The notes under the pieces: model-generated | Databases searched by the model: none | What the model was told of the DNA's origin: nothing | What the model saw: the letters and a program-made list of their open reading frames with translations, nothing else | In this document: positions 25,312 to 33,640 of the stretch, piece by piece | How the letters are laid out: each line of letters opens with the position of its first letter | How positions within the stretch are numbered: the first letter of the stretch is position 1 | Made by a program: the position numbers and the translations under genes | NCBI RefSeq assembly: GCF_900177645.1 | Contig: NZ_FXAO01000017.1 | Span: forward strand, 1 to 39,931 | Direction: 5' to 3' | Source: Arenibacter troitsensis | GTDB lineage: Bacteria; Bacteroidota; Bacteroidia; Flavobacteriales; Flavobacteriaceae | DNA length: 39,931 nt

Positions 25312-26046
25312 ATGGAACAAAAGACCCGGATTTTAATTGTAGAGGACGATATGATCATCGCAGCCAATATTTCTGTGCAACTCTCCAATTTGGGGTATGA
25401 GGTAATGGGGATTGAAACTAGGGGAGAGGAGGCCATTTTGCATGCCACCGCTAATTGCCCGGATATTATATTGTTGGATATTAACTTAAGGGGCAATGTT
25501 AATGGTATTGAAGCTGCCGAACAAATTCAAAAGTTTAAAAGAATTCCTATTATCTATCTTACTGCTAATAGTGACGAAGCTACTTTTGCCAAGGCAAAAG
25601 CTACACGTCCCCATGCGTTTATCTCCAAACCATTTAATAGTTTAAATCTGCAACGGACCATTGCCTTGGTGGTAGATCAAATAAAAGACAACGATATGGA
25701 CACCCTTGAGGTCTCGGATAATTTGGAGGTGCTTTCGGATCGAATTTTTGTTAGACATAATGGAAAAATGGTAAAACTACTTCTAGATGAAATTTTGTAT
25801 ATAGAAGCAGATAGGAATTATAGTAACATCGTTACTTCGAACGGAAATTATTTGGTGAGTACTACCCTTAAGCTAGTACAAAATGAAATGAAAAACCACT
25901 CTTTTCTTAGGGTACATCGATCTTATATGGTCAATATTTCCAAATTGGATGTAGTTGCGGATAACCATTTGGAAATAAACAGGAAAGTAATTCCCCTTAG
26001 TAAATCTTTTAAGGAGCATCTACTGAAACATTTGCACACTATATAA
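25312..26046 (+). CDS. LytTR-family response regulator
   Basis: The 244-residue product has a receiver domain (about 5-122) with the acidic pocket EDD at 11-13, phospho-acceptor Asp56 (ILLDINL), Thr84 (YLTAN) and Lys106 (KPFN). A C-terminal LytTR DNA-binding domain spans about 138-240: EILYIEADRNYSNIVTSNG, then FLRVHRSYMVNISKLD, and NRKVIPLSKSFKEHL. LytTR proteins bind imperfect direct or inverted repeats upstream of envelope and secretion genes. The gene is translationally close to the TPR kinase (2-bp gap) and is followed by a 301-bp intergenic region leading to a secreted ABM-like gene that carries the second copy of the candidate operator. Confidence 0.94.
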   Translation: MEQKTRILIVEDDMIIAANISVQLSNLGYEVMGIETRGEEAILHATANCPDIILLDINLRGNVNGIEAAEQIQKFKRIPIIYLTANSDEATFAKAKATRPHAFISKPFNSLNLQRTIALVVDQIKDNDMDTLEVSDNLEVLSDRIFVRHNGKMVKLLLDEILYIEADRNYSNIVTSNGNYLVSTTLKLVQNEMKNHSFLRVHRSYMVNISKLDVVADNHLEINRKVIPLSKSFKEHLLKHLHTI

Positions 26047-26347
26047 ATACCACTTAGTAAGATAAGACTGCTCAGGAAGGAATTGAAATGTTATTAGTAG
26101 TTTTCTTTCGATGCCACTATGCTTTGCCTTAAGTCAATTACCGTTTTTTCAATGCTTGGGTAAGTTTAAGTTTGTCTACGGACAATAGTGCCCTGCATTC
26201 GTCCTATTCTTCCTCATATAATCGGAATTATTGATTAATATAATAGGGGATATGGTTTACTTATGTCCAAAATCGCTTTTGGGTATTATTGTCATGTTGA
26301 GTTAATAATCCCGAAAGAACTTTATTAATCCGTAACACCTGAATATT
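26047..26347. other. 301-bp intergenic region after the response regulator
   Basis: No open frame with coding character. It contains the candidate operator copy (26179-26204) and an 11-bp match to its half-site at 26283-26293. The remainder is AT-rich. No clear intrinsic terminator was found for the regulator gene, so the secreted gene may be reached by read-through, its own promoter, or both. Confidence 0.6.
26179..26204 (+). promoter_or_regulatory. Candidate operator, copy 2, upstream of secreted ABM-like gene
   Basis: The sequence reads CGGACAATAGTGC, then 8 nt, then TCGTCC, the same 26-nt spacing as copy 1 at 23240-23265 and in the same orientation relative to the target gene. It lies 143 bp upstream of ATG 26348. 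A possible further half-site on the - strand at 26283-26293 (GACAATAATAC) matches 11 bases of copy 1. Confidence 0.5.
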
Positions 26348-27136
26348 ATGAAAAATTTATTAATTCTTATCACATTGTTGATGGTGGGCAACATGGCTGT
26401 GGCCCAGGAAAAATTGTACCTCGTGTTCGAGTTTATGAAGGTAGACAATGCACAGGAAATGGAGTATAGCGCAACCGAGGAGTTTTGGGAAAAAATTCAA
26501 GAACAGCGAGTAAAAGCCGGCGATATTAGCGGTTGGGATCTATGGTCCCTTTACCCAGGGGGTGAGATGCAGGATTTCCAGTATCTCACGGTAACTGTTT
26601 ATAACGATCCCGTAAAGATGATGGATGGCAGCAGTTGGGTACATCTTATGGATAGGGCCAAGGCTGCCTATCCCAAAATGTCCGATGCGGATCTTACTAA
26701 AAAATTAAATCATTCTTCCACTACTAGGGACCTGGCGGTAAGAATATTCTCAGAAGAAATAGCCACGACCAAAGTAGATTTTGATATGCCTATTGGTACG
26801 GTTGCTCAAATAGATATGATGAAGGTTGGTTTAATGGATTATGATGCCTATGAAAAAGCGGAGATGGAAATCTTTCAGCCCATACACCAAAAAGTTGTCG
26901 ACTCCGGAGGCAAATCCAATTGGGGCCTAATACGCTTTATTTCTCCCATAGGAAGTGACACCTATGCCTCGCATATGACCGTAAGTATGTTCAAGGATTA
27001 TAAGCAGGCCCTGAACCAAAATATTAATTGGGGAGAAGGGGCAACACCGGCCTCTACCAAAGCAATGCAGGATGGTATAGCGTTGAGGGACATGAAATAT
27101 GTTTACATGGCCAACTTGATGCGCAAGGTCCGTTGA
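26348..27136 (+). CDS. Secreted protein with two ABM/NIPSNAP-like repeats
   Basis: The 262-residue product has a Sec signal peptide (cleavage after VAQ, about residue 20). The mature protein begins KLYLVFEFMKVDNAQEMEYS and has a second unit starting near residue 145 (IGTVAQIDMMKVGLMDYDAY). Each unit shows the strand-helix-strand layout of dimeric alpha/beta barrels. Aromatic-rich segments (GWDLWSLYPGG; SNWGLIRFISPIG) occupy equivalent places in both halves. It resembles the 255-residue protein at 21812-22579 in size and domain plan, though not closely in sequence. No function is known to me. It is the only gene downstream of the operator copy 2. Confidence 0.7.
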   Translation: MKNLLILITLLMVGNMAVAQEKLYLVFEFMKVDNAQEMEYSATEEFWEKIQEQRVKAGDISGWDLWSLYPGGEMQDFQYLTVTVYNDPVKMMDGSSWVHLMDRAKAAYPKMSDADLTKKLNHSSTTRDLAVRIFSEEIATTKVDFDMPIGTVAQIDMMKVGLMDYDAYEKAEMEIFQPIHQKVVDSGGKSNWGLIRFISPIGSDTYASHMTVSMFKDYKQALNQNINWGEGATPASTKAMQDGIALRDMKYVYMANLMRKVR

Positions 27137-27166
27137 CCAAATACCCTCTTTTTATTATAAAAAACA

Positions 27167-27200
27167 ATAAAACCTATAATATTACTTTTGTAGGTTTTAT
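27167..27200 (-). terminator. Bidirectional terminator between secreted ABM-like gene and rpiA
   Basis: ATAAAACCTA (27167-27176) pairs perfectly with TAGGTTTTAT (27191-27200) around a 14-nt loop. On the - strand it is followed by TGTTTTTTATAATAA, a good U-tract. It sits between the convergent secreted-protein gene (stop 27136) and rpiA (stop 27267) and probably serves both, rpiA best. Confidence 0.7.
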
Positions 27201-27266
27201 GATATGGAGAGAAACGTTATTTGAAAATATAAGGTCATAACCATGAATAAATAAAGACCTTAGTAC

Positions 27267-27941
27267 TTACTTTCTTAAGGTAATTGTATTTTCCCCTTTG
27301 CCAATTATTATGATATCGGCCATATCCAAAAATAGGCCGGTTTCCACAATACCTGGAATTTGTTTTAGGTTGCTTTCCAATAATTGGATATTTGAAACGT
27401 GTGCTATATCAAGATCCAAAATAAAATTGCCCTCATCGGTGACAAAATTACTTCCATCCTTGAGTCTTAGTTTCGGATGTAACCCCATTTTTTGCAGCAA
27501 CTGCTCAATTTTTTTAGTAGCAAAAGGAATGGTTTCCACGGGAAGCTTAAAATAGCCCAACCTTTTTACTTCTTTTTTGGAATCCGCGATGATAATGACC
27601 AAATTGGAATTATAGGTTAATATTTTCTCCCTCAAAAGGGCGCCCCCACCTCCTTTTATAAGTTGCATATAGGGATCAAATTCATCGGTGCCATCAATAT
27701 AAACATCAATACCGTTGGTTTTTTCCAAGGTAGTAAGGGGTATCCCTAATTCCGTTGCTAATTTATTGGTGTTTTCAGAGGACGGCACCCCAACTATTTC
27801 TAATCCGTCTTGTACCAGTCTTCCCAATTCTTTAACCATGTGGGCTGCGGTAGAGCCTGTTCCCAGACCTACGGTCATTCCACTTTTAACATATTTTACG
27901 GCTTCTATGGCCGCAAGCTGCTTTTCACTATCCAGACTCAT
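27267..27941 (-). CDS. rpiA: Ribose-5-phosphate isomerase A
   Basis: The 224-residue product is a full-length RpiA. It shows VGLGTGSTAAHMVKELG (phosphate-binding loop), GVPSSENTNKLATELGIPL, the catalytic IDGTDEFDP with Asp residues, and KGGGGALLREKI, where Glu of LREK is the general base and Lys assists. It interconverts ribose-5-phosphate and ribulose-5-phosphate in the non-oxidative pentose phosphate pathway in the cytoplasm. All key residues are present. The neighbour upstream (PaiB-like) is 42 bp away and co-oriented. Confidence 0.97.
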   Translation of the reverse strand: MSLDSEKQLAAIEAVKYVKSGMTVGLGTGSTAAHMVKELGRLVQDGLEIVGVPSSENTNKLATELGIPLTTLEKTNGIDVYIDGTDEFDPYMQLIKGGGGALLREKILTYNSNLVIIIADSKKEVKRLGYFKLPVETIPFATKKIEQLLQKMGLHPKLRLKDGSNFVTDEGNFILDLDIAHVSNIQLLESNLKQIPGIVETGLFLDMADIIIIGKGENTITLRK

Positions 27942-27983
27942 TTTGTAATTATTGTGTGTAAAAATTAAAATACTACGCTGTTG

Positions 27984-28592
27984 TTATTTTTTTTGCTTTA
28001 TCCTATTTGCAATTTCATGTGAACCTGGATTATTGGTCTTTTGCAATTCCTCTATTATTTTTGGATGGTCCTCAGGCCTTGTCTGTGATAATTTATAGGT
28101 TGCCTGAATATCTGAAATGTTGATTTGAAATCCAATAATACCCTTTATTTGCCTCATGGTCTTATGGGACAAATTATGGATGGAAACCGGATTGGTGGAT
28201 GTTTTTTCGTATTTGTCCACCAATTTATGAAGGGAATCCAGAACTGCTCCTTCGTTTAACATTTGTATTTTACCGTAAACGTGCACCGCTATATAGTTCC
28301 AAGTAGGGACTTCCTCCTCCTTGTACCAAGACGAGGAAACGTAGCTATGCGGACCACTAAAAATGGCCAAGACCTCTTTGTCCTCTTCAAAAGATTTCCA
28401 TTGTGGATTGGCTTTGGAAATATGACCTACCAATATTTCTTTTCCTTTGGCATCAATATCCAATTCCAATGGAATATGTGTAGCCCAAGGCCGGCCATCG
28501 GTTTGGTTGATTAAAATGCCAAAGCTGTTTTGAACTATGAATTCCCGGACTTCATCCAGGTTTTCGTTTTTGTAATGGGATGGGGTGTACAT
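27984..28592 (-). CDS. PaiB-like FMN-binding split-barrel protein
   Basis: The 202-residue product begins MYTPSHYKNENLDEVREFI, the PaiB/FMN-binding negative transcriptional regulator start. It also has RPWATHIPLELD, GHISKANPQWKSF, FSGPHSYVSSSWY and VPTWNYIAVHVYGKIQML, all conserved in that family. The fold is a flavin-binding split barrel related to pyridoxamine-phosphate oxidase. B. subtilis PaiB is linked to repression of sporulation and protease genes, but most members likely bind FMN or haem with unproven roles, so a regulatory function is not assumed here. No helix-turn-helix is visible. A 42-bp gap separates it from rpiA. Confidence 0.88.
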   Translation of the reverse strand: MYTPSHYKNENLDEVREFIVQNSFGILINQTDGRPWATHIPLELDIDAKGKEILVGHISKANPQWKSFEEDKEVLAIFSGPHSYVSSSWYKEEEVPTWNYIAVHVYGKIQMLNEGAVLDSLHKLVDKYEKTSTNPVSIHNLSHKTMRQIKGIIGFQINISDIQATYKLSQTRPEDHPKIIEELQKTNNPGSHEIANRIKQKK

Positions 28593-28634
28593 GATTGGCG
28601 TGGTACTTAAGTGGTCAAATGCTCTAAACCCGAT

Positions 28635-29477
28635 TTAATCCTTAACTGTTATTAAAACTGGCAAATGGTCCGAAATATGCATATTATTGGGCATTCTGTC
28701 ATCTAAATGGGTGTAGGAAAGTACCTCAATATTATTTACAAAGATATAGTCTATTCTGTTCTCCATGACCCTGTCCTGATCAAATCCATTAAAAGTTCCT
28801 ATGGGCCCATAGAAAGGTTTTTTCGATATTTCCATAGCATCCGTTAAGTGCTTTTTTAAGAATTGGATAGGCTGGGTGTATGGGGTCAAATTTAGATCTC
28901 CCATTAGGAATACGGGAAGGTCGGAGGTGTTTATTTCTTTTATTTTTTTATAAATGAGTTCGGCAGAGTTTATCCTGGCCTGCATTCCCCTATGGTCGAA
29001 ATGTGTATTAAAAACATAGAATTGTCTTTTGGTCCTTACATTTTCAAACAAGGCATAGGTGCAGATCCTCTCCATAGAGGCATCCCAACCTACCGATACT
29101 TTTTCTGGGGTTTCAGATAACCAGAAAGTATTCGTTTTTATTACTTTAAAAGAATCGGTATTATAGAAAATGGCCGAGTACTCTCCCTTTTGTTGACCGT
29201 CATCCCTACCAACTCCCACATAGGAATGCCCAATGAGGGCATTATCCAAATAATCCACTTGATGGTGAAGGCCTTCCTGAATACCTATTATATCGGCATC
29301 ATAGTGCTGAATTAGTTTGGCCAAAGATGCCTTGCGTTTATTCCAATTATTGATCGTATCGGAAGTGTTATCGTACCTAATGTTAAAACTGATAAGATTG
29401 GAAGCTTGGCACAATGAGGTATTGGGAATTAAAAAGAGGCCCAAACCCATTAAGAAGGAAGTAAATACGTTTTTCAT
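28635..29477 (-). CDS. Secreted endonuclease/exonuclease/phosphatase-family protein
   Basis: The 280-residue product has a Sec signal peptide (about 1-23, near SLCQ) and a complete EEP (DNase I-like) domain. Markers are SFNIRYDN, IIGIQEGLHHQVDYL (metal-binding Glu), GEYSAIFYNTDSF, NTHFDHRGMQAR (catalytic His), LMGDLNLTPYTQP (Asp-Asn pair), ENRIDYIFVNN and MHISDHLPVLITV (final Asp-His). All catalytic residues are present. Substrates of exported members include nucleic acids, phosphoinositides and sphingomyelin-type phosphodiesters; I cannot decide which. It is a monocistronic-looking gene, 42 bp upstream of the PaiB-like start. Confidence 0.9.
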   Translation of the reverse strand: MKNVFTSFLMGLGLFLIPNTSLCQASNLISFNIRYDNTSDTINNWNKRKASLAKLIQHYDADIIGIQEGLHHQVDYLDNALIGHSYVGVGRDDGQQKGEYSAIFYNTDSFKVIKTNTFWLSETPEKVSVGWDASMERICTYALFENVRTKRQFYVFNTHFDHRGMQARINSAELIYKKIKEINTSDLPVFLMGDLNLTPYTQPIQFLKKHLTDAMEISKKPFYGPIGTFNGFDQDRVMENRIDYIFVNNIEVLSYTHLDDRMPNNMHISDHLPVLITVKD

Positions 29478-29583
29478 TAGATGTTTATTTTTGACTTTTA
29501 GAGTAGATCCTTTAAAAGAATAAATATCCTGAATTTTTTAAATACCTACTAATCAATTTAAGTATATATCACCGAAATAAAAG

Positions 29584-29620
29584 AAAAAGGGAACTGATAT
29601 TTTAATATCAATCCCTTTTT
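29584..29620 (-). terminator. Bidirectional terminator overlapping the helicase stop codon
   Basis: AAAAAGGGA (29584-29592) pairs with TCCCTTTTT (29612-29620), and inside it TGATATT (29595-29601) pairs with AATATCA (29604-29610). The result is a long stem with A-tract and T-tract on opposite ends, so it works in both directions. The helicase TGA (29608-29610 on the - strand) lies within the inner stem. Confidence 0.8.
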
Positions 29621-30882
29621 GGTCTATTATTCCTGTTTCTGCTGTGGTTGTTATTTCTGCCACCTCTAGGATTGGAATGACCTGTCCTTGGTTTTTGCCT
29701 ATTGTTGTGATGCTTTTTCTCTACCAAGGGTATCTCTTCCGATCCATCATCCACATAAGGGTGGTCTGCAATAACGGGTACCTGCTGGTTAATTAATTTT
29801 TGAATATCCTTTAGGTAAGGTCGCTCTTCCGCATCACAAAATGATAGTGCAACCCCACTGGCGCTTGCCCTTCCTGTTCTACCTATTCGGTGTACATAAG
29901 TTTCAGGTACGTTGGGCAGGTCATAATTAATCACCAAAGAAAGTTCTTCAACATCGATTCCTCTGGCCGCTATATCCGTTGCGATTAGGACCTTTAATTC
30001 CCCATCCTTAAAATCGCCAAGAGCTTTTTGACGTGCATTCTGCGATTTATTGCCATGTATGGCATCGGCCTTAATATCGGCTTTGGCCAGTTGTTTTACA
30101 ATCTTATTGGCACCGTGTTTGGTACGTGAAAAAACAAGGGCGGAATCATTTGGATCTTTTTCCAATAAGTGGATCAGTAGGCTGGGTTTGTTTTTTTTGG
30201 TAACAAAATAAACGCCCTGTTCTACTTTTTCCGCAGTTGCTTGTTGAGGTTTTATGGTAACGCGTTCAAAATCTCCCAATATTTTCTTTGAAAGTTCCAC
30301 TATGGCAGGTGGCATGGTAGCGGAAAAGAAAAGGGATTGTCGATTTTCCGGCAGTTTGGCAATAATCTTTTTAATATCGTGGATAAAGCCCATGTCCAAC
30401 ATTTGGTCTGCCTCGTCCAATACGGCGTATTTAATGTCCCTCAAGGAAATAAAGCCTTGGTTCATTAAATCCAATAACCTTCCGGGAGTGGCAATAAGGA
30501 CATCTACCCCCTTTCTTAAAGCATCTGTTTGTCTTCCTTGTTTAATGCCACCAAAAATAACGGTGTTTTTTATTCCTGTGAATCGGGAATAAGAGGTGAA
30601 ATTTTCCCCTATCTGTATGGCCAACTCCCTTGTTGGAGTCACTACCAGGGTTCTTATTTTTCGTTGTTGCGGATTGGATTCCCTGTCCATCACCAATTGT
30701 TGTATGATGGGTATGGAAAACGCTGCTGTTTTACCGGTTCCTGTTTGTGCGCAACCCAATAGATCCTTTCCTTTTAGTAAAATGGGTATGGATTTTTCTT
30801 GTATCGGTGTTGGAGTTGTATAGCCTTCGGCCGTTAGTGCTTTTAGGATAGGCTCTATAATACCTAATTCTTTGAATGTCAT
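29608..30882 (-). CDS. rhlE: DEAD-box RNA helicase, RhlE type
   Basis: The 424-residue product has the complete DEAD-box set: F-x-x-L and Q motif (FKELG...YTTPTPIQEKSIP), motif I AQTGTGKTAAF, Ia PTRELAIQI, II VLDEADQMLDMGF, III FFSATMPP, IV LVFSRTK, V TDIAARGIDVEEL and VI HRIGRTGRA. The C-terminus (about 375-424) is a short basic Asn/Arg/Gly-rich tail (RGGRNNNHSRNRNNRPKRD), as in RhlE-type enzymes of Bacteroidetes. It unwinds short RNA duplexes, with roles in ribosome assembly and RNA decay. The symbol is by family resemblance, since Bacteroidetes usually carry several paralogues. Confidence 0.9.
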   Translation of the reverse strand: MTFKELGIIEPILKALTAEGYTTPTPIQEKSIPILLKGKDLLGCAQTGTGKTAAFSIPIIQQLVMDRESNPQQRKIRTLVVTPTRELAIQIGENFTSYSRFTGIKNTVIFGGIKQGRQTDALRKGVDVLIATPGRLLDLMNQGFISLRDIKYAVLDEADQMLDMGFIHDIKKIIAKLPENRQSLFFSATMPPAIVELSKKILGDFERVTIKPQQATAEKVEQGVYFVTKKNKPSLLIHLLEKDPNDSALVFSRTKHGANKIVKQLAKADIKADAIHGNKSQNARQKALGDFKDGELKVLIATDIAARGIDVEELSLVINYDLPNVPETYVHRIGRTGRASASGVALSFCDAEERPYLKDIQKLINQQVPVIADHPYVDDGSEEIPLVEKKHHNNRQKPRTGHSNPRGGRNNNHSRNRNNRPKRD

Positions 30883-30952
30883 GTAGTATGTAAAATATGC
30901 GGCAAAGGTAGGGGATTAGTTTGGATAAAACGTTTAAATCAAAAAATAGACC

Positions 30953-32509
30953 TCAGAATCCAGCAACAGCGGCCTCTGCGCAACGTTCCCCATCCATAGC
31001 TGCCGAAACAATGCCCCCAGCGTAACCACCACCTTCCCCACAGGGAAAAAGACCTTTTATTTCCGGATGTTCCAAATTTTCATTTCTTGGAATATTTACA
31101 GGGGAGGAGGTCCTTGATTCTACTCCAACCACATTGGCCTCTGCAGTGTAATAGCCTTTCATTTTTTCACCAAAGGCGGTAAAACCCGAGCGTAGCCTAC
31201 TGCCAATCAGTTTGGGTAAAAGCGAATGCAAAGGGGCCGATTTCAATCCCGGCTGATAGGAAGTTGGGTTTAGATCGTTGGACAGTTTACCTTCCACGAA
31301 ATCGGTAAGTCGCTGTGCAGGTGCCGTTTGTGTACGTCCACCTGAAGTAAAGGCCAATCGCTCCAAATCCTTTTGGTATTCCAAGCCCTTCAATGCGCCA
31401 TGGTGCCCATATTTATGAATATCGAGGTCTACATTTATTTCAACTACAATACCGGAATTGGCAAATAGGTTATTTCTTTTGGAGGGGGACATACCGTTGA
31501 CCACTACTTCTCCCGGTGCGGTTGCAGCAGGAACTATAAATCCTCCCGGACACATACAGAACGAGTATACACCCCTGTCTTTCACTTGTTCCACCAGGCT
31601 GTAGGAGGCTGCAGGCAGCAATTCATTTCGTTGCCCTTTGCAATGGTACTGAATGCTATCTATAATATGCTGAGGGTGCTCTACCCGGACACCCATAGCA
31701 AATGACTTGGCTTGTAAGGCAATATTTTTGTTGTTCAGCAAATAATAGATATCGCGGGCGGAATGCCCTGTAGCCAAAATAACCCTTTCTGCTTGCATTT
31801 CGGAACCATCTTGCAGAACAATGGCCTTAATGGCGTTATTGACAATGTTAAAATCGACCACCTTGGTTTGAAAGTGTATTTCACCGCCATATTTTATAAT
31901 GGTTTCCCTTATGTTTTGTACTAGCTTAGGCAATTTGTTGGTGCCAATATGGGGATGGGCGTCTATAAGGATTTGTTCTGTTGCTCCGTGAAAGACCAAA
32001 TTTTCAAAGATTCGCCGTACATCCCCTCTTTTAAGGCTTCGGGTGTACAACTTGCCATCGGAATAAGTACCAGCACCTCCTTCCCCAAAGCAATAATTGG
32101 AGTCTTCATTTACGATGTGGTCCCTATTGATAGCCTTTAGGTCCCGTCTACGGTCTTTTACATTTTTGCCCCTTTCAAGGACTATGGGCCTATATCCCAA
32201 TTCTATACAGCGCAGAGCGGCATACATCCCTGCGGGTCCGAAGCCAATAATGTGTATTTTCCTGGCCTTGGAAACATCCTTGTAATCAAACTTGTACTCC
32301 TTGTTTTTGGGAGCAGGTTCATTGATGTATACAGAAACCTTATAATTAAAGTAAATGGTGGATTTGCGGGCATCTATCGATTTCCTAAGTATGCTTACCT
32401 TAGAAATTTCCTCCATAGGAATTCCTAAATATTTTGATGCTTTCTTTTTTAGGATATCGTCTACCGATTCTTCCAGTAAAGTGGTCCTGAGCTGAATGTT
32501 TCTTACCAT
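30953..32509 (-). CDS. FAD-dependent dehydrogenase, COG2509 type
   Basis: The 518-residue product has an N-terminal ferredoxin-like region (about 1-85, RKSIDARKSTIYFNYKVSVY). An FAD/NAD(P) Rossmann domain starts at IHIIGFGPAGMYAALRCIEL (GxGxxG), followed by ERGKNVKDRRRDLKAINRD, NYCFGEGGAGTYSDGKLYTR, VILATGHSARDIYYLL and C-terminal LFPCGEGGGYAGGIVSAAMD. This is the broadly conserved uncharacterised family often annotated as NAD(P)/FAD-dependent oxidoreductase. It is predicted to be cytoplasmic; the reaction is unknown. A 22-bp perfect palindrome lies 8 bp upstream of its start. Confidence 0.9.
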   Translation of the reverse strand: MVRNIQLRTTLLEESVDDILKKKASKYLGIPMEEISKVSILRKSIDARKSTIYFNYKVSVYINEPAPKNKEYKFDYKDVSKARKIHIIGFGPAGMYAALRCIELGYRPIVLERGKNVKDRRRDLKAINRDHIVNEDSNYCFGEGGAGTYSDGKLYTRSLKRGDVRRIFENLVFHGATEQILIDAHPHIGTNKLPKLVQNIRETIIKYGGEIHFQTKVVDFNIVNNAIKAIVLQDGSEMQAERVILATGHSARDIYYLLNNKNIALQAKSFAMGVRVEHPQHIIDSIQYHCKGQRNELLPAASYSLVEQVKDRGVYSFCMCPGGFIVPAATAPGEVVVNGMSPSKRNNLFANSGIVVEINVDLDIHKYGHHGALKGLEYQKDLERLAFTSGGRTQTAPAQRLTDFVEGKLSNDLNPTSYQPGLKSAPLHSLLPKLIGSRLRSGFTAFGEKMKGYYTAEANVVGVESRTSSPVNIPRNENLEHPEIKGLFPCGEGGGYAGGIVSAAMDGERCAEAAVAGF

Positions 32510-32516
32510 AGCGCAA

Positions 32517-32538
32517 AATTACTTTAATTAAAGTAATT
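32517..32538 (-). promoter_or_regulatory. 22-bp perfect palindrome upstream of the FAD dehydrogenase
   Basis: AATTACTTTAA (32517-32527) and TTAAAGTAATT (32528-32538) are exact reverse complements with no spacer. The site lies between the AraC-regulator stop (32580) and the dehydrogenase start (32509, - strand), 7 bp upstream of the ATG. It could be a dimeric repressor operator or a hairpin in the mRNA leader masking the start. A related 13-bp palindrome TTACTTAAAGTAA occurs at 37211-37223, upstream of the epimerase gene. Confidence 0.45.
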
Positions 32539-32579
32539 ATTTGTCCAAAATATGACTGCCCTGTGTGTTCTAGGTTTGC

Positions 32580-33446
32580 TTAGGAGCTATACTCCTTTTT
32601 GTAGGACAACGGGGTTCTTTTGGTAATTGCCTTGAACTGTTTATTGAAATTGGACAGTGTTTGAAATCCGCTCTCGTAGCAGGCCTGACCAATATTCATT
32701 TTATCTTCGATCAGTAATTTGCATGCATATCCAATTCTAATTTCACTTATAAATTCAGAAAAGGTTTTGTTGGCATGGATTTTAAAGTATCTACTGAAAG
32801 AGGTAGGGGTCATATTGGCCAAAGAGGCCACAGTACCCAATTCTATTTTGTTTTTGAAATTCTTCATAACATAGGCGTGTACAATGTTCATTCTTTCCGT
32901 ATCGCCTTCCTTTAAAGAATTTGTATAGCCGGGACTGGCCAGGATGGTACTTTCAGTGGTATTGGCAAGGCAGTTCAGGATTTTTAGCAATTCCAGAACA
33001 CTATCTATGCCTTCAAGATGTAAAAGGTTATTGATCATACCGCGAATGGTATCCGCTGTTCTGCCTGTTACATCCAGGCCCCGCAGGCTCTTTTGGAACA
33101 ATTGCCTTAGCTTGATCATTTCTTCCTTTTGCAATAAACTTTTGCCAATGAAATCATCGTGAAAGTAAACTACGATTCCTTCGGACCATAAATTTTCCTC
33201 AACGGCGTACCCTTCATTGTCGCTACGCCACATATGGGGTAGATTTGGCCCTGTAAAGGTGATATCCCCTTCCTTAAAATGTTTTACATGGTCACCAATA
33301 AATCGGGTGCCACTACCTTTTAATACCAAGAATAATTGATATTCCGGGTGGAAATGCCAAATAGGGTCAAAATTGGGTTGTCGCAACAATTTGGCAACAA
33401 ACGCATGGGAGTTGGGAATGGGCGATTTTTGTAATGCGGATTTCAC
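32580..33446 (-). CDS. AraC-family regulator with cupin-like sensor domain
   Basis: The 288-residue product has an N-terminal cupin (about 28-110: WHFHPEYQLFLVLKGSGTRF, GDITFTGPNLPHMW) with the His-rich metal/sugar-binding pattern. Two C-terminal helix-turn-helix units follow (about 190-288): LGTVASLANMTPTSFSRYFK and IGQACYESGFQTLSNFNKQF, ending in the AraC signature TPLSYKKEY. Cupin-AraC regulators of this type sense sugars or sugar acids and often control neighbouring catabolic genes. It is divergent from the ThuA/dehydrogenase operon (194-bp shared region 33447-33640), so it is the prime candidate regulator. Confidence 0.93.
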   Translation of the reverse strand: MKSALQKSPIPNSHAFVAKLLRQPNFDPIWHFHPEYQLFLVLKGSGTRFIGDHVKHFKEGDITFTGPNLPHMWRSDNEGYAVEENLWSEGIVVYFHDDFIGKSLLQKEEMIKLRQLFQKSLRGLDVTGRTADTIRGMINNLLHLEGIDSVLELLKILNCLANTTESTILASPGYTNSLKEGDTERMNIVHAYVMKNFKNKIELGTVASLANMTPTSFSRYFKIHANKTFSEFISEIRIGYACKLLIEDKMNIGQACYESGFQTLSNFNKQFKAITKRTPLSYKKEYSS

Positions 33447-33640
33447 TTATGGGAAGGGGTTTGCGTCTTAAAAATACAATTGCAAATCTTTGGCATATAA
33501 TGTTGGGGTTGTAAATATTTGTCAGTAAATATAATTAAAATTCACAATCAATGGTATAATACAGTCAATTGTAGATAACATTGAGGATTCTTTGTGTTTT
33601 ATTAATTGTTATAATTGTTAAAATTAAATTCAGCTACATC

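Noticed and set aside
11249..26046. CstA together with a LytTR pair, suggesting a BtsSR/BtsT-like pyruvate system
   Set aside because: The kinase is a TPR/HisKA_2 type, not the membrane LytS type of BtsS; the genes lie 11 kb apart and the shared motif was not found upstream of cstA.
33581..33640. TTG start extending the ThuA fusion protein upstream
   Set aside because: The added stretch is hydrophobic and precedes a complete lipoprotein signal at ATG 33641.
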